From Mesostigma viride (Eukaryota; Streptophyta; Mesostigmatophyceae; Mesostigmatales; Mesostigmataceae), in contig RPFO01000312.1 in the NCBI GenBank assembly GCA_009746045.1, positions 1,094,323 to 1,158,322 on the forward strand: a DNA stretch of 64,000 bases, in the 5' to 3' direction. A program made the translations under genes and the position numbers. This document shows, one piece after another, positions 8,862 to 20,655 of this stretch. Each line of letters opens with the position of its first letter. The first letter of the stretch is position 1. The notes below the pieces were generated by a model that was not told where the DNA came from, searched no databases, and saw only the letters and a program-made list of their open reading frames with translations.

Positions 8862-11833
8862 AGGCTGGCCCATGCTGCGTTGGTGAGCACGTATTTCAAC
8901 CCGGACGAACACTGGCAAGGCCCGGAGGTGGCCCACCGTGCGGTCTTCGGCTACGGGTATCTCACCTGGGAATGGGAGCAAGGCATCCGCAGCTTCTTCC
9001 ACCCCATGCTGTTTGCCGCCCTGTACAAACTGCTGGCACTTGCACGACTCGACTCCCCTCGCGTGCTCGCCCTCGCGCCGCGGTTGCTGCAGGCGGTGGC
9101 CGCGGCTGTGGGGGACCTGTACACGTGCAAGCTCGCCCTGCAGGTGTCGGAGCGTCCAGCTGTCGCCACGTGGGCGGCCGTCTTCCAGGCTTGCAGCTGG
9201 TTCCTCTCCTTCTGCATCGTGCGCCCCTTGTCCAACAGCTCCGAGGCCGTGCTGACCGTGGTGGCGCTCTCCCATTGGCTGCGCGCCACGCACGGGCCAG
9301 CCCCGCCCCCACCCCCGCCCCCGAAACATGAAACAGCCCCTGTCATGCCACCCGCATTGAGTGCGCCGTCAGCATCCAACGCGTCCAGGGACCTCCGCTT
9401 GGCCCTATTTCTGGCATCCGTGTCGTTTGTGGTGCGGCCGACGAGTGCCATCCTGTGGGCACCCCTCGCCATGTGGCGCATCGTCACGCTGCCATCTGTC
9501 CCCGCCCGTGCGCGCTTCGTCTTTCTCAACGTGCTCCCTTGCGCGCTGCCCCCCCTGCTGGCCTGCGCGGTGGCCGACCGTTGGTTCTACGGTACCTGGG
9601 TGTTCCCCCCCTGGCGCTTTGCCCGCTTCAGCATGGCGGGCGCCAGCTGGTACGGCACCCACCCGTGGCACTGGTACGCCACCAACGGCCTGCCCTCCAT
9701 GGCCGGCACGACGGCTCCCCTTGCGGTCGCCAGCATGCTGACCACGCTAGGGCACAGGATGCACCCAATGGGGAGGGGCCTGTGCGCGCGATGGAGGGGC
9801 CGGTACTCGCCGCTGCCGGAAGAGGAGCAAGGCGGCGCATGCGACGGTGGACGCGTGGCGCCGAGCGCAGGCGCCTGCTCCGCTAGGTGTGCAGGTGCCA
9901 GCACACGGGTGCATGCTGGTGCTGGTGGTGCAGACGCCAGCACACGGGCATGCCAAGTAGGCACGGAGCCGGTCACGGTTCCGGTTCCCACCGCCGCTAC
10001 GGGGGAGCCGGTCAGGAAGGGCAGCTGTGGCGATGGAGCGACGTCAGCTCGCCGGTACGGCGCAGGGGCAGGGCTGGCCGGTGCATCGTTGGTGCCCCGG
10101 GAAGTCTCACGGGGTGAGGGGGCCAAGGCAGGTGTGGTGGTGGAGAAAAATGACAGGGGCAAGGGCAGGAGCAAGAGCAAGGAAAAGAGCAAGGGCAGTG
10201 GCAAGAGCAAGGGTGACGGTGAGGGCGAGGGGGGGGTGATGGGGAGGGTAGCATGGACCGTGGGTCCCTGGTGGGAGTGGCGCCCAGCCAGTGTCACCTG
10301 GGGCCCACCCCCGCGGTGCCGTGCGACAGTGATGGACGCGGAGCACTTACCCTGTCGCTACTCATCCTGTGGGTGGTGGCGGCTTATTCTTGCGTCAGCC
10401 ACAAGGAGTTCCGTTTCGTGCTCCCGTTGCTGCCGTTGATGCACGTGCACGCGGCGATGGCCATGGTTGCGCTGGACGCGGCCCTGACAGGTGGTAGGAG
10501 CAGCAGTGGCCCTGATGGCAGTGGCGGTGACACGCAGGATGCCAGGGTGGGCAGGGGGAAGGCAGCGGGTGGCCGGCCTGCGAAAGGGAGGTCTGTCATA
10601 GATGCGGGTGCCAGTGGCGTGGGTGATGACGAGGCCGGTGGGGGTAACGAGGGGCTCCCCGTGCCTGCCAGGTGGCGTGGTCGCGCCCGCGTGGCCCTCC
10701 TGTTTGTCCTGCTCGCGCCGCAGGTGCTCGCGGGCGTCTATTTTAGTGCCGTACACCAGCGGGGCGTGACGGATGCCATGGCGTGGGTGGCAGCCGAGGC
10801 GTCGGCCTGTCGCGTTCGGTCGCTGGACATGCTCATGCCCTGCCACGCGACGCCCTTCTACTCACACACGCACGCGCGCGTGCCCATGCGCATCCTGGAC
10901 TGCTCGCCGCCCCGCTTGCCCCCGCCCTGCTTCCGCCCGCTGGCGCCAGCTGGCATGCTGGTGGGCAGCCAGGGGTGTACCTCTGGCCCTGCCCCCACGT
11001 TCGGCGAGGTCGACACGCTTGCCGGTGTGGCTAACCCATCGAGCAACCTATCGAGGGAATGTGTCAAGTGGGTGGATCCGCGCGACGGCATCGAACGATG
11101 GGTGCCGCCTGCCGCCGCCTGCAACACTGGGGCAGCACCAGGGAGTGGGTGCCAGCTGTCAGGTGCACCCGCGGGAGGAGCCCCGTCCACCGGGGCGACC
11201 GTGGCGACCGAGGTATCAGAGAGAGGCGCAGGGGACGCCTTGCTGGTAGTTGGGGACCATGATGCTGGCAGTTGTGCTGGGGAGGGTGGTGAGAATGACC
11301 GTACCCAAGCGCGACTGGGAGCTGATGAAGCGGACGCGTTTATGGTGGACCCGCTCGGGTTCCTCTGCGCGCGGTACTACGACCTGTCGGCGGACGTCAC
11401 ACCCACAGTAGGGGGCTGTGTGGTTGAATCGTCTTCCCAGTGCGCCTGGCATGCTGATTCTAGTGCCGCAGTTGAACCCTTTTGTAAAGGTGTGGACAAG
11501 TCTTTATTGGACCCCATGCATGGTGACTCAACTTGGTCGCATGGTGACGCCGTTTGCCTTCCAAATGCCACCCACATGAGGATGCCAGCTTTATGCCCGG
11601 ACCCAGACATGCACGAAAGGCATAGCTCAAGGTACTGGGGGCCACGTGACCGGCTGCTGCCGTCCCATTTCATGATGTTCAGCTCGTTGCTCCCGCAACT
11701 AGAGGTGTTCCTGGTCGCCAATGACTACCATCCAGTCGCCCGCTTCTTCCATGCTCACTTCGCAGTTGACCGGGGACTACAGGCAGAGGTAATTGTGTTC
11801 ACTCGGGGTCAATGTGAGCTCAGCAAGATTTGA
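8769..11833 (+). CDS. PIGB: GPI mannosyltransferase 3 (PIGB/GPI10-like), frame change in the middle
   Basis: This ER-membrane GT22 enzyme adds the third mannose to the GPI anchor precursor from dolichol-phosphate-mannose. The first part (from ATG 8769) has the luminal-loop motif TYFNPDEHWQ at residues 41-50, whose acidic pair is the GT-C catalytic site, then hydrophobic helices and the GTHPWHWY block that is diagnostic of PIGB. The second part, in another frame from about 10341, has SHKEFRF with its hydrophobic helix, LMPCHATPFYSH, PMRILDCSPP, DEADAFMVDP and a C-terminal LPSHFMMF...LLPQLEVFL. Between them, about 9770-10340 is Lys/Gly/Ser-rich or repetitive and not conserved. It could be an intron (possible GT donors at 9803 or 9887, acceptor near 10330, phases compatible) or an insertion with a frameshift. 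Low-complexity insertions also lengthen the second half. Confidence 0.8.
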
Positions 11834-12230
11834 GATCCCCATCAAGACAAGTTGTCCTCCTTGTACCAGTGTTCTTATGTATTACATTAAGCAATGTTTG
11901 CCTCTTATATAGGTGTATTCTTAGGCCTTTGCTTAGGACTTCTACGCTAAGCGAGACAACGAATGTTGTAGAACCGGCCATGGACCCCAAGTAGCTGCAC
12001 TTCGTCATATTTGATCAATACTCTCAGGTATGGCATTCTGTGAAATTGTTTATCTGTCTCAGTTTCCTTGCTCATGACACATTCATGATGCCATCACAGA
12101 ACTGAGATCTCAAAAGCAAGCGCCATCTATATTGCTCACGCATATCTGTGGCCTCTGGACGATGGGGCAGCCTTACCATAGCCGCATCCGCTTTTCTTCT
12201 TGTTCAGGTGCACCCACAGTTGAGCATGCA
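11834..12230. other. Downstream flank of PIGB
   Basis: AT-richer, non-coding by eye, and probably the 3' UTR and flank. I see no other feature before the hairpin tag at 12231. Confidence 0.4.
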
Positions 12231-12244
12231 CTCCCGTTGGGGAG
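12231..12244 (-). other. CAAC-loop hairpin tag (LINE-type 3' end)
   Basis: On the minus strand this reads CTCCC, loop CAAC, GGGAG, preceded by GGGTTAATGTT, as in the LINE tails at 39.5 and 58.9 kb. In sense direction the 1.3-kb hexanucleotide array lies immediately upstream of it. Confidence 0.7.
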
Positions 12245-12266
12245 CCGCAGAACATTAACCCTTATA

Positions 12267-13504
12267 TGATGATGATGATGATGATGGTGGTGGTGATGGT
12301 GATGGTGATGGTGATGGTGATGGTGATGGTGATGGTGATGGTGATGGTGATGGTGATGGTGATGGTGATGGTGATGGTGATGGTGATGGTGATGGTGATG
12401 GTGATGGTGATGGTGATGGTGATGGTGATGGTGATGGTGATGGTGATGGTGATGGTGATGGTGATGGTGATGGTGATGGTGATGGTGATGGTGATGGTGA
12501 TGGTGATGGTGATGGTGATGGTGATGGTGATGGTGATGGTGATGGTGATGGTGATGGTGATGGTGATGGTGATGGTGATGGTGATGGTGATGGTGATGGT
12601 GATGGTGATGGTGATGGTGATGGTGATGGTGATGGTGATGGTGATGGTGATGGTGATGGTGATGGTGATGGTGATGGTGATGGTGATGGTGATGGTGATG
12701 GTGATGGTGATGGTGATGGTGATGGTGATGGTGATGGTGATGGTGATGGTGATGGTGATGGTGATGGTGATGGTGATGGTGATGGTGATGGTGATGGTGA
12801 TGGTGATGGTGATGGTGATGGTGATGGTGATGGTGATGGTGATGGTCACGGTCACGGTCACGGTCACGGTCACGGTCACGGTCACGGTCACGGTCACGGT
12901 CACGGTCACGGTCACGGTCACGGTCACGGTCACGGTCACGGTCACGGTCACGGTCACGGTCACGGTCACGGTCACGGTCACGGTCACGGTCACGGTCACG
13001 GTCACGGTCACGGTCACGGTCACGGTCACGGTCACGGTCACGGTCACGGTCACGGTCACGGTCACGGTCACGGTCACGGTCACGGTCACGGTCACGGTCA
13101 CGGTCACGGTCACGGTCACGGTCACGGTCACGGTCACGGTCACGGTCACGGTCACGGTCACGGTCACGGTCACGGTCACGGTCACGGTCACGGTCACGGT
13201 CACGGTCACGGTCACGGTCACGGTCACGGTCACGGTCACGGTCACGGTCACGGTCACGGTCACGGTCACGGTCACGGTCACGGTCACGGTCACGGTCACG
13301 GTCACGGTCACGGTCACGGTCACGGTCACGGTCACGGTCACGGTCACGGTCACGGTCACGGTCACGGTCACGGTCACGGTCACGGTCACGGTCACGGTCA
13401 CGGTCACGGTCACGGTCACGGTGACGGTGACGGTGACGGTGACGGTGACGGTGACGGTGACGGCGACGGCGACGGTGACGGTGACGGTGACGGTGACGGT
13501 GACG

Positions 13505-13594
<90 letters not shown>
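12267..13594. repeat. Compound hexanucleotide array GGTGAT / GGTCAC / GGTGAC / GGTGAG
   Basis: Starts as ATG triplets, then (GATGGT)n to 12846, (CACGGT)n 12847-13422, (GACGGT)n to 13506 with a short GGCGAC interruption, and (GAGGGT)n to 13594. Each block differs from the next by one or two bases in the same register, so single variants seem to have spread by local expansion. The long open frames across it (Val-Met, Val-Thr or Arg-Asp dipeptides) are products of the repeat, not genes. Confidence 0.97.
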
Positions 13595-13595
<1 letters not shown>

Positions 13596-13733
13596 ACCAT
13601 GTATTCCAGCAGCTCTGAAAAGTTGCGGACATGGGGTGGAAGATGATCATGGCTAAGTGATGGCCATGGTCTATCTAATATGTAATGGTAATTATTGGTT
13701 CTATACACGAGTAACTCTGGCCGAGCCATAATG

Positions 13734-13846
13734 TCAAAGAGACAACCAGCGCAGGCCAGAAATCGGGAGAATCCGGACCATGGTAGCTCGAGCCTGCCGT
13801 TATCTTTTCCGCGTTTTCGAGTCGTTCAGGATGATGAAGATGAATG
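13734..13846 (+). repeat. Dispersed repeat, copy 1
   Basis: Near-identical, in inverted orientation, to 45385-45497. The first 20 or so bases (caaagagacaaccagcgcag) recur alone near 57881. No coding potential or terminal repeats were recognised. Confidence 0.7.
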
Positions 13847-14164
13847 GTGATGGAAATGTGTATCCTTGTGCATTGAAATTATGGCTGGCTTACGTGTGGA
13901 GCGACTAGATGACCTAGACGGTGGGGCCGGAAACAGCATGCTTGATCAGGGCGTGTGTTTCTAGCCTAACTGGCCGGGAGTGTCTAGTGGTGAGCACCAT
14001 TGCTGCGATCGATAATGTAGTCACACCCATGTTTGGGTGCAACCTGGACACTCCAAGCCATACCATGTACGCACGGCGTTGGATCGCCATGCGTCCAGGC
14101 ATAGTTGTCTCACTTCATACAATGTGCAACGCCAATGCAGGGTAGAACGCCATGCATGCCTTTA

Positions 14165-14470
14165 TTGGTTAATTCAAACTCGTGCTCCCGTTGGGGAGTC
14201 ACGGAGTATTAACCCCGATGGATGGACGGACAGACAGACGGGTGGGTGGGTAATACATAGATTCCCGTACCAGTCTAGCTATTCTATCTATTCTATGTAG
14301 ATGGGCCCGGCCCCTAGCGGTCTTGCCTGCAGGTCTTGCCATGCCATTCTTCCCACGGGAGCAAGTACGCATCTTCCCCACAGCAGGGGTGTCATTGTTA
14401 ATTCTCTACTACCTGCCGGGCCCACTTGGCCTTGTCCTGCATCTTTTTCCAAATCACGAAGAGGCGCCTA
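14165..14470 (-). mobile_element. LINE 3'-end fragment
   Basis: On the minus strand it begins with a piece of the ORF2 C-terminus (matching the IWKKMMDKAKWAQ region of the 58.9-kb LINE, at 14414-14460), then a 3' UTR with short CATC repeats and the hairpin at 14181-14203 (arms CGTG/CACG and CTCCC/GGGAG, loop CAAC), then an AATT-rich tail. The copy is strongly 5'-truncated. Confidence 0.75.
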
Positions 14471-15060
14471 AATTCAATTCAATTCAATTTAAATTATAGC
14501 ATGCCTCCGTGGGGAGATCATGTAGCACATATTCCTTGATGGGTGGGTGGAGGAAGCCGCGAAATCGAACTAACCTAACTCTAAGCTATCTAGTCTATAA
14601 AATCCTAACTACACTACTCAGCAAAACGCCCCTTCCTCTTGGGGGGCCCGGGTGGCTTGCCCACAGGGGCTGGCGTGTGAGCCTGGACAATCTTCTGCCA
14701 CCGCTTCTTGTTCTGCATGGGAGTCCAAAGAAGGGAGAGGGAGTGGATGCGGTGTTCAAACTGAGCTGGGACCACTAGGTCGGCCAGCAACATCTGGGTA
14801 TCGTTCATGGCAGGTTTACCTAGCTTCCTGGGAATGTCCTTGGGGCAAGGCCAGGTCAAAATATGCTGCCCTGGTTGGCCAAGCCGCTGGGGGCCGGCCA
14901 GACCAAGGGCGGTGTCGACCTGGCTGGTGCGAGCAAGATGTCCTACAAATGCTATCCTACGCTGCCTAATCTCGTCCGAAATACGAGGCATACCCTGATA
15001 CAAAGACTCTAATGACCTACGCTTGGAAAGCCCTACATTCAGGACCTGTCATCGAGCATC
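14471..15060 (-). pseudogene. LINE ORF2 C-terminal fragment
   Basis: The minus-strand peptide MYQGMPRISDEIRQRR, then FVGHLARTSQVDT, parallels the C-terminus of the RT ORFs at 40.0 and 59.3 kb (QLVGHLARTNQVDTS). The second half diverges. Its 3' side carries a hairpin variant (CTCC, loop GTGG, GGAG at 14505-14516) and an (AATTC)n-like tail at 14471-14490, so it appears to be a second truncated LINE next to the 14.2-kb fragment. Confidence 0.65.
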
Positions 15061-15496
15061 CTGTAAACCGTGCCGTCTAGCTTAGCTGCCAAGAGGCGCC
15101 TAGGCCCCTCATATCTTCTATCAGTCGCTCTTTCAATGCATGTGCGGGCCTTGCGGCGTTCAGATCGCCTCGATCGCTCGGCCCGTCCCACGTGAGGAGG
15201 TCAGCCTTCCCGGCCCAGCTGAGCGGGGCGTAGCCCAGGCTGCGGAAGGGCCACGAGACTTGTCTACCTCAGTGATAGCTCAGTAATTAATTAATTAGGA
15301 ACATAACTCCGTTGGGAGTGTATCGGTAGCACATATCCCAAAGATACGAGCCACGAGCCATGAGGTAGCCATGGCTGACGGCGAAGCTCCTAACTTTCAC
15401 GTTTGAGCACCAAATTTAGCCGTGAATATCACAATCGACGCGTCTTTCTACGACACATGCATGCTGATATAATTTCCCGAAGCTAGCACGCAATAT

Positions 15497-16578
15497 ATGG
15501 CGAGCAAACGCCCTTCGACGCAACGCAGCCTGACGGCTGCGCTCGGCAAATATGAAAATATGTCTGCAGCTCAGGCTGCAGCTTCGCCCACCGGCCCAGA
15601 AGGCAGCGGCGCCACTAGCCAAGCTCTAGTGGTCGCCCAGCCCCCCGAGCCAGCCTCGCCAGCAGCGTCCGGCCTGAACCCAAGCGCAGTCGCCCTGACG
15701 GGCTGCTGGACGAGTACCACTTTGACGCCAGCCAGCCCGGCTTTTTTGACAAGGTCACACACGATCGCATCCTGGCCTACATGTTTTTCGGGACGCACGC
15801 CTCTCTTATAGAACTGTGCAAGCAGCTTTCCCACCAAGGTCGCCTTGTCAATCCCTTCCTCCAGAGACGCCATTTCGGCAAGGACGTCCTCAACGCCCGC
15901 CGCCCCCACGTACCTTCAGCAATTCGCTCTTTTCTCCCTCCTTGGCCGCTCCATCGAGGAGCTCTGGCCCCTCAAGCCCCTCACCACCACCTTAACCGAA
16001 TCCTCCATCCGCTCACTCCTCGAGCAGCACGTGGCCCCCATTGCTGCAGATGTGGCGGCCATGGGCAGCACGCTGACTGCCGCCGGAGCTCCCCCTCCTC
16101 TCCACCATCTCCACCGCCACCTCCACCCTCCTCGCCTCCTCCACCGCCACCATCCCCTCCTCCACCGCCATCACCGCCCAGCTTCCGCGACATCGACCAG
16201 CGTCTTAAGGACAATGCCTTCGCTATCGAGGTCCTGCAGAACACCGCAGGCCTCGGCCGCCCAGGCAGTAAAGGACATTGCCGCCAAGCCAGCCCCTGCT
16301 GGCCTGGCCGGCGATGCTCCTCCCATCACGACCTGGGCGGACATGCAACATACCACCTCCACCACCTCCGCTGTCGCAGCCCCGCTACACCGGCAGACGC
16401 TTGACCTCGATCCGTGAGGAGGCCGAGCTCGCCAAGCGCAGCCTCAACGCCATACTCAAGAACTTCGACATGGAGGAAGGTGAGAATTCCGAAAAGCTTG
16501 AACGTGCGTTTGAGAGCAAAATCCTTGCACGTATGGGCCTTCTTGGTGAGATTGAGCTGACCGCCCACCGCCTCCCTG
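15497..16578 (+). pseudogene. L1-ORF1p-like protein, frameshifted and truncated
   Basis: Begins MASKRPSTQRSLTAAL, matching MSKRPSTQRSLTAAL of the minus-strand copy at 28295. The homologous protein moves through several frames: first about 60 codons, then a segment with GFFDKVTHDRILAYMFFGTH, then LLEQHVAPIAADVAAMGS, then [17 protein letters not shown]. Several single-base indels have therefore occurred. The conserved RNA-binding C-terminal part is missing because the frame runs into the CATC array after HRLPDP. Unlike copy 2, the GEN codons are intact here (GAG, not TAG). Confidence 0.7.
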
Positions 16579-17630
16579 ATCCATCCATCCATCCATCCAT
16601 CCATCCATCCATCCACCCATCCATCCATCTATCCATCCATCCATCCATCCATCCATCCATCCATCCATCCATCCATCCATCCATCCATCCATCCATCCAT
16701 CCATCCATCCATCCATCCATCCATCCATCCATCCATCCATCCATCCATCCATCCATCCATCCATCCATCCATCCATCCATCCATCCATCCACCCATCGAT
16801 CCATCCATCCATCCATATCCATCCATCCATCCATCCATCCATCCATCCATCCATCCATCCATCCATCCATCCATCCATCCATCCATCCATCCATCCATCC
16901 ATCCATCCATCCATCCATCCATCCATCCATCCATCCATCCATCCATCCATCCATCCATCCATCCATCCATCCATCCATCCATCCATCCATCCATCCATCC
17001 ATCCATCCATCCATCCATCCATCCATCCATCCATCCATCCATCCATCCATCCATCCATCCATCCATCCATCCATCCATCCATCCATCCATCCATCCATCC
17101 ATCCATCCATCCATCCATCCATCCATCCATCCATCCATCCATCCATCCATCCATCCATCCATCCATCCATCCATCCATCCATCCATCCATCCATCCATCC
17201 ATCCATCCATCCATCCATCCATCCATCCATCCATCCATCCATCCATCCATCCATCCATCCATCCATCCATCCATCCATCCATCCATCCATCCATCCATCC
17301 ATCCATCCATCCATCCATCCATCCATCCATCCATCCATCCATCCATCCATCCATCCATCCATCCATCCATCCATCCATCCATCCATCCAATGATCCATCC
17401 ATCCATCCATCCATCCATCCATCCATCCATCCATCCATCCATCCATCCATCCATCCATCCATCCATCCATCCATCCATCCATCCATCCATCCATCCATCC
17501 ATCCATCCATCCATCCATCCATCCATCCATCCATCCATCCATCCATCCATCCATCCATCCATCCATCCATCCATCCATCCATCCATCCATCCATCCATCC
17601 ATCCATCCATCCATCCATCCATCCATCCAT

Positions 17631-17697
<67 letters not shown>

Positions 17698-17977
17698 TCC
17701 AGCCATCCAGCCATCCAGCCATCCATCCATCCATCCATCCATCCATCCATCCATCCATCCATCCATCCATCCATCCATCCATCCATCCATCCATCCATCC
17801 ATCCATCCATCCATCCATCCATCCATCCATCCATCCATCCATCCATCCATCCATCCGGCATCCATCCATCCATCCATCCATCCATCCATCCATCCATCCA
17901 TCCATCCATCCATCCATCCATCCATCCATCCATCCATCCATCCATCCATCCATCCATCCATCCATCCATCCATCCAT

Positions 17978-18048
<71 letters not shown>

Positions 18049-18282
18049 TCCATCCATCCATCCATCCATCCATCCATCCATCCATCCATCCATCCATCCA
18101 TCCATCCATCCATCCATCCATCCATCCATCCATCCATCCATCCATCCATCCATCCATCCATCCATCCATCCATCCATCCATCCATCCATCCATCCATCCA
18201 TCCATCCATCCATCCATCCATCCATCCATCCATCCATCCATCCATCCATCCATCCATCCATCCATCCATCCATCCATCCATC
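16579..18282. repeat. 1.7-kb (ATCC)n array with CCAG sub-blocks
   Basis: Tetranucleotide array with few interruptions (about 16791-16820, 17389 and 17857) and two blocks where the unit became CCAG (17634-17720 and 17979-18047). Frames through it give Pro-Ser-Ile-His or Met-Asp-Gly-Trp repeats. It lies directly 5' of the LINE hairpin, where other copies (39.5, 58.9, 29.9 kb) have only two to four units. Confidence 0.97.
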
Positions 18283-18296
18283 AGGGTTAAATGCTC

Positions 18297-18319
18297 CGTG
18301 ACTCCCCAACGGGAGCACG
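18297..18319 (+). other. CAAC-loop hairpin tag
   Basis: Arms CGTG/CACG and CTCCC/GGGAG, one bulged A, loop CAAC; preceded by AGGGTTAAATGCTC and followed by (TTAA)n. This is the canonical form of the tag also seen inverted at 14181, 39481, 58915 and 61698. Confidence 0.85.
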
Positions 18320-18337
18320 AGTTTAATTAATTAATTT

Positions 18338-19437
18338 AATGGATTATGTAAGCAATCTAGGTCCTAGTTACAGGGTTGTGGGCACCACGGCCCTAAACGC
18401 TATGAATGCCGTACGCGGTCACACGCGGAGCCCCCAGAGACTTGGGGGTGATCACTACTTGCCATCCATCCTTGTGTACCATCTGCCTTCATATTATGTA
18501 CAGCTAGTGTACAGACAAACCAGGAGGCTGCCCGGGTGTGAGCCCGTCTCGTCTAGGGTAGCACATGTCCATGCCTAGTCTATCACGGAAAGTCCACGGG
18601 TGGCGGCCCTGCCACGCGCGGCCAGGATGCTGGGGCACGCCAGGTGAGGACATAACGCCCAGGCTGGGCGGGCTTGGTGCCAGCTAGTCTATCTGCATGA
18701 TGTGTCTACCTGATCTGTGCGGGCCAGGTGCCCGGCTAGGCCCAGGCCGGCCTGTGCCTAAGAATGTGGAAAACATATGGCAAATCAGCGTACAAATCCT
18801 CATTACTAATGTGCAAACCAAAGAAGATGTTAAGGGCCTTGCGCAGCATCTTGGTGACGTTGCCGCCTCGAGTCGTTGCTCCAGCTCCTGCGTCAGTGTC
18901 CAGGTCTCGGCGCCGTAGGTCAGGATCGTCAGAATGACGACCTTGAAGAGGTCACGCTTGACGATCCGAGGTAGGGCCGGCGGGGTTGCTCCACCAGCGG
19001 CGGTCGGGTGCATGGTCATGGAGTTGCGCTCACGCCATGCCGATCCGTGTCGTCAGGTCGTCCTCGCAGTCGGGAAGCCAGCTGCCGAGCACCGCCAGCT
19101 TGAAGCGGCCTGAAGTAGGGTAGAATTGAACTCGGTGTCGTCGATCTAAGAGGCGGAGTGGGGGCGGGGGCCCGGCCATGCCGAGAACCAGGGCCTCCCG
19201 GTTTTGGGGCTGATTTCTAGACCAACAGCCCGAGCCTCCAGCGCCAGGCAGTCCGGCAGAAGGCGGGCAGACGCCGGCTTCTCAATGACCGTGATGTCGT
19301 CGGCATAAATGAGGTCAGCTAGTAAATTCTGCCTGTTGGTCGGCCCCCCTTCCCCAAGCTCGTTCGTGATCACTAATTGGCCAGGGGCACGGCCAGCAAT
19401 GCTAGCAAAGCGGGCACGTGCCTGGCGCATTAATTAA
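18338..19437 (-). mobile_element. Truncated LINE, RT to 3' UTR
   Basis: On the minus strand, 19430-19146 carries the RT catalytic block (LLADLIYADDITVIE) preceded by RQARARFASIAGR, which parallels RKRFARIVGR in the other LINEs. 19019-18684 carries KRDLFKVVILTILTYGAETWTLT, the C-terminal block. The frame is broken between the two. The 3' UTR ends in the (TTAA)n at 18321-18337, which it shares tail to tail with the plus-strand element ending there. Confidence 0.75.
18340..18740 (+). repeat. About 400-bp direct repeat, copy 1
   Basis: Near-identical to about 19508-19890 (shared landmarks: gtcctagttacagggttgtg, gcggagcccccagagacttg, tgtgtctacctgatctgtgc). It corresponds to LINE 3' UTR sequence of the truncated copy on the minus strand. 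Confidence 0.75.
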
Positions 19438-19507
19438 TAAATAAATACTCACGTTACTGCGTCATGTGAGCATGTGTCCTCGGTGGGAGGGGAACATGGG
19501 ATGGAAT

Positions 19508-19890
19508 GGATGATGTAAGCTATCTAGGTCCTAGTTACAGGGTTGTGGGCACCACGACCCTAATCGCTATGAATGCCGTACGCGGTCACACGCGGAGCCC
19601 CCAGAGACTTGGGGGTGGTCTCCTTCATCACTACTTGCCATAGTATCCTTGTGTACCATCTGCCTCCATATTACAGATAAACCACCTGAGGCTGCCCGAG
19701 TGTGAGCCCGTCACGTCTAGGGTAGCCCATGTCCATGCCGAGTCTATCACGAAAAGTCCGCGGGTGGCGGCCCTGCCGCGCGCGGCCTGGGGCACGCCAG
19801 GTGATCCTCGAGGACGTAACGCCCAGGCTGGGCGGGCTTGGTGCCAGCTAGTCTATCTGATGTGTCTACCTGATCTGTGCGGGCCAGCTG
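19508..19890 (+). repeat. About 400-bp direct repeat, copy 2
   Basis: Second copy of 18340-18740 with small indels. It has no RT sequence attached, so it is either a second, more truncated LINE insertion or a tandem duplication. Confidence 0.75.
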
Positions 19891-20655
19891 CCTGGCGCAT
19901 GACACGCAAATACTTGTCCCCAGCGTGGGACTAGTGCACAGCCAAATTCCCTGCGATCACGGTGATTCCTTTTTGCCTGGTACCACTCGCAGGTTTGACC
20001 GTCAGATATTCAGCCCGCCAGTCTGAACCGTAGGATCTTAGTTTCGAAATAAGAGTATGACACTTTTGAAATGTTGGTGGATTTGGGGAAACTATGGAAA
20101 GGTGGCGCCATGGCGCGGTCGTATGTGTGGCCGTAGATCAATCATCGGACGGTTAAACTGGATGAGCGGAAACCCAGAACGAGAGGTCTGTCGTCAGGAT
20201 CCATTTAAACAGCGGCGAAAATCCTAGGCGGAAGGGTGGGGGTGGCAGGGCAGGAGGTGGCTGATCGATTTAACCACGGCAAACTACGGGTGCGCTGAAC
20301 CGTTGCATGGCCAAGAAATCGCGGCAGTTACAAAAGGCGTTATGACGGCGCGCACTGGACTTGTCAGCCTGGATCAGTTGCCATTCAACGAGAATATATA
20401 TTCTGCCGGTAGCCTGCTTATTTGTCCGGGCCTGGACACTTTCTAGATCGGAATCTGTATTGTCTGGCCCACTCTGGTTCCGTGAGACAACCTCTACTAA
20501 AATGGCAGCCTGAAGATTCAATCATGGCTCCGGACTGCTCCGGAGAGGGACTGCTCTGGACTGCTCCGAAAGGTGGATTCTCCCTTTTTTATTTCCGCGA
20601 GGCGGTTATTATTCAAGCGGATCACTGAACTTTTCACGCGGACAAACAACAGGTA
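19891..20655. other. Stretch without recognised features
   Basis: No gene or clear repeat recognised; short ORFs lack domains. Confidence 0.4.

Larger units (their letters stand above)
15283..18337 (+). mobile_element. ORF1p-bearing LINE-like element with CATC array, copy 1
   Basis: The 5' end has (TTAA)n and an inverted hairpin (15306-15319), then a leader with two units of the CCACGAG heptamer, an ORF1p-like gene (15497-16578), the (ATCC)n array, and the canonical hairpin (18297-18319) with a TTAA-rich tail. The two ends are roughly inverted copies of each other. ORF1 stops where the array begins and no ORF2 is present, so this is a non-autonomous deletion derivative or a chimera. The leader aligns with 28380-28706 (inverted), so the 5' structure belongs to the family. 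Confidence 0.7.

Noticed and set aside
12173-13729. Long ORFs of His-Asp, Val-Thr or Met-Val dipeptides
   Set aside because: Entirely explained by the hexanucleotide array; all frames stay open because the units lack stop codons.
16278-18318. Long Pro-Ser-Ile-His and Met-Asp-Gly-Trp repeat ORFs on both strands
   Set aside because: By-products of the (ATCC)n array, without independent evidence of expression.
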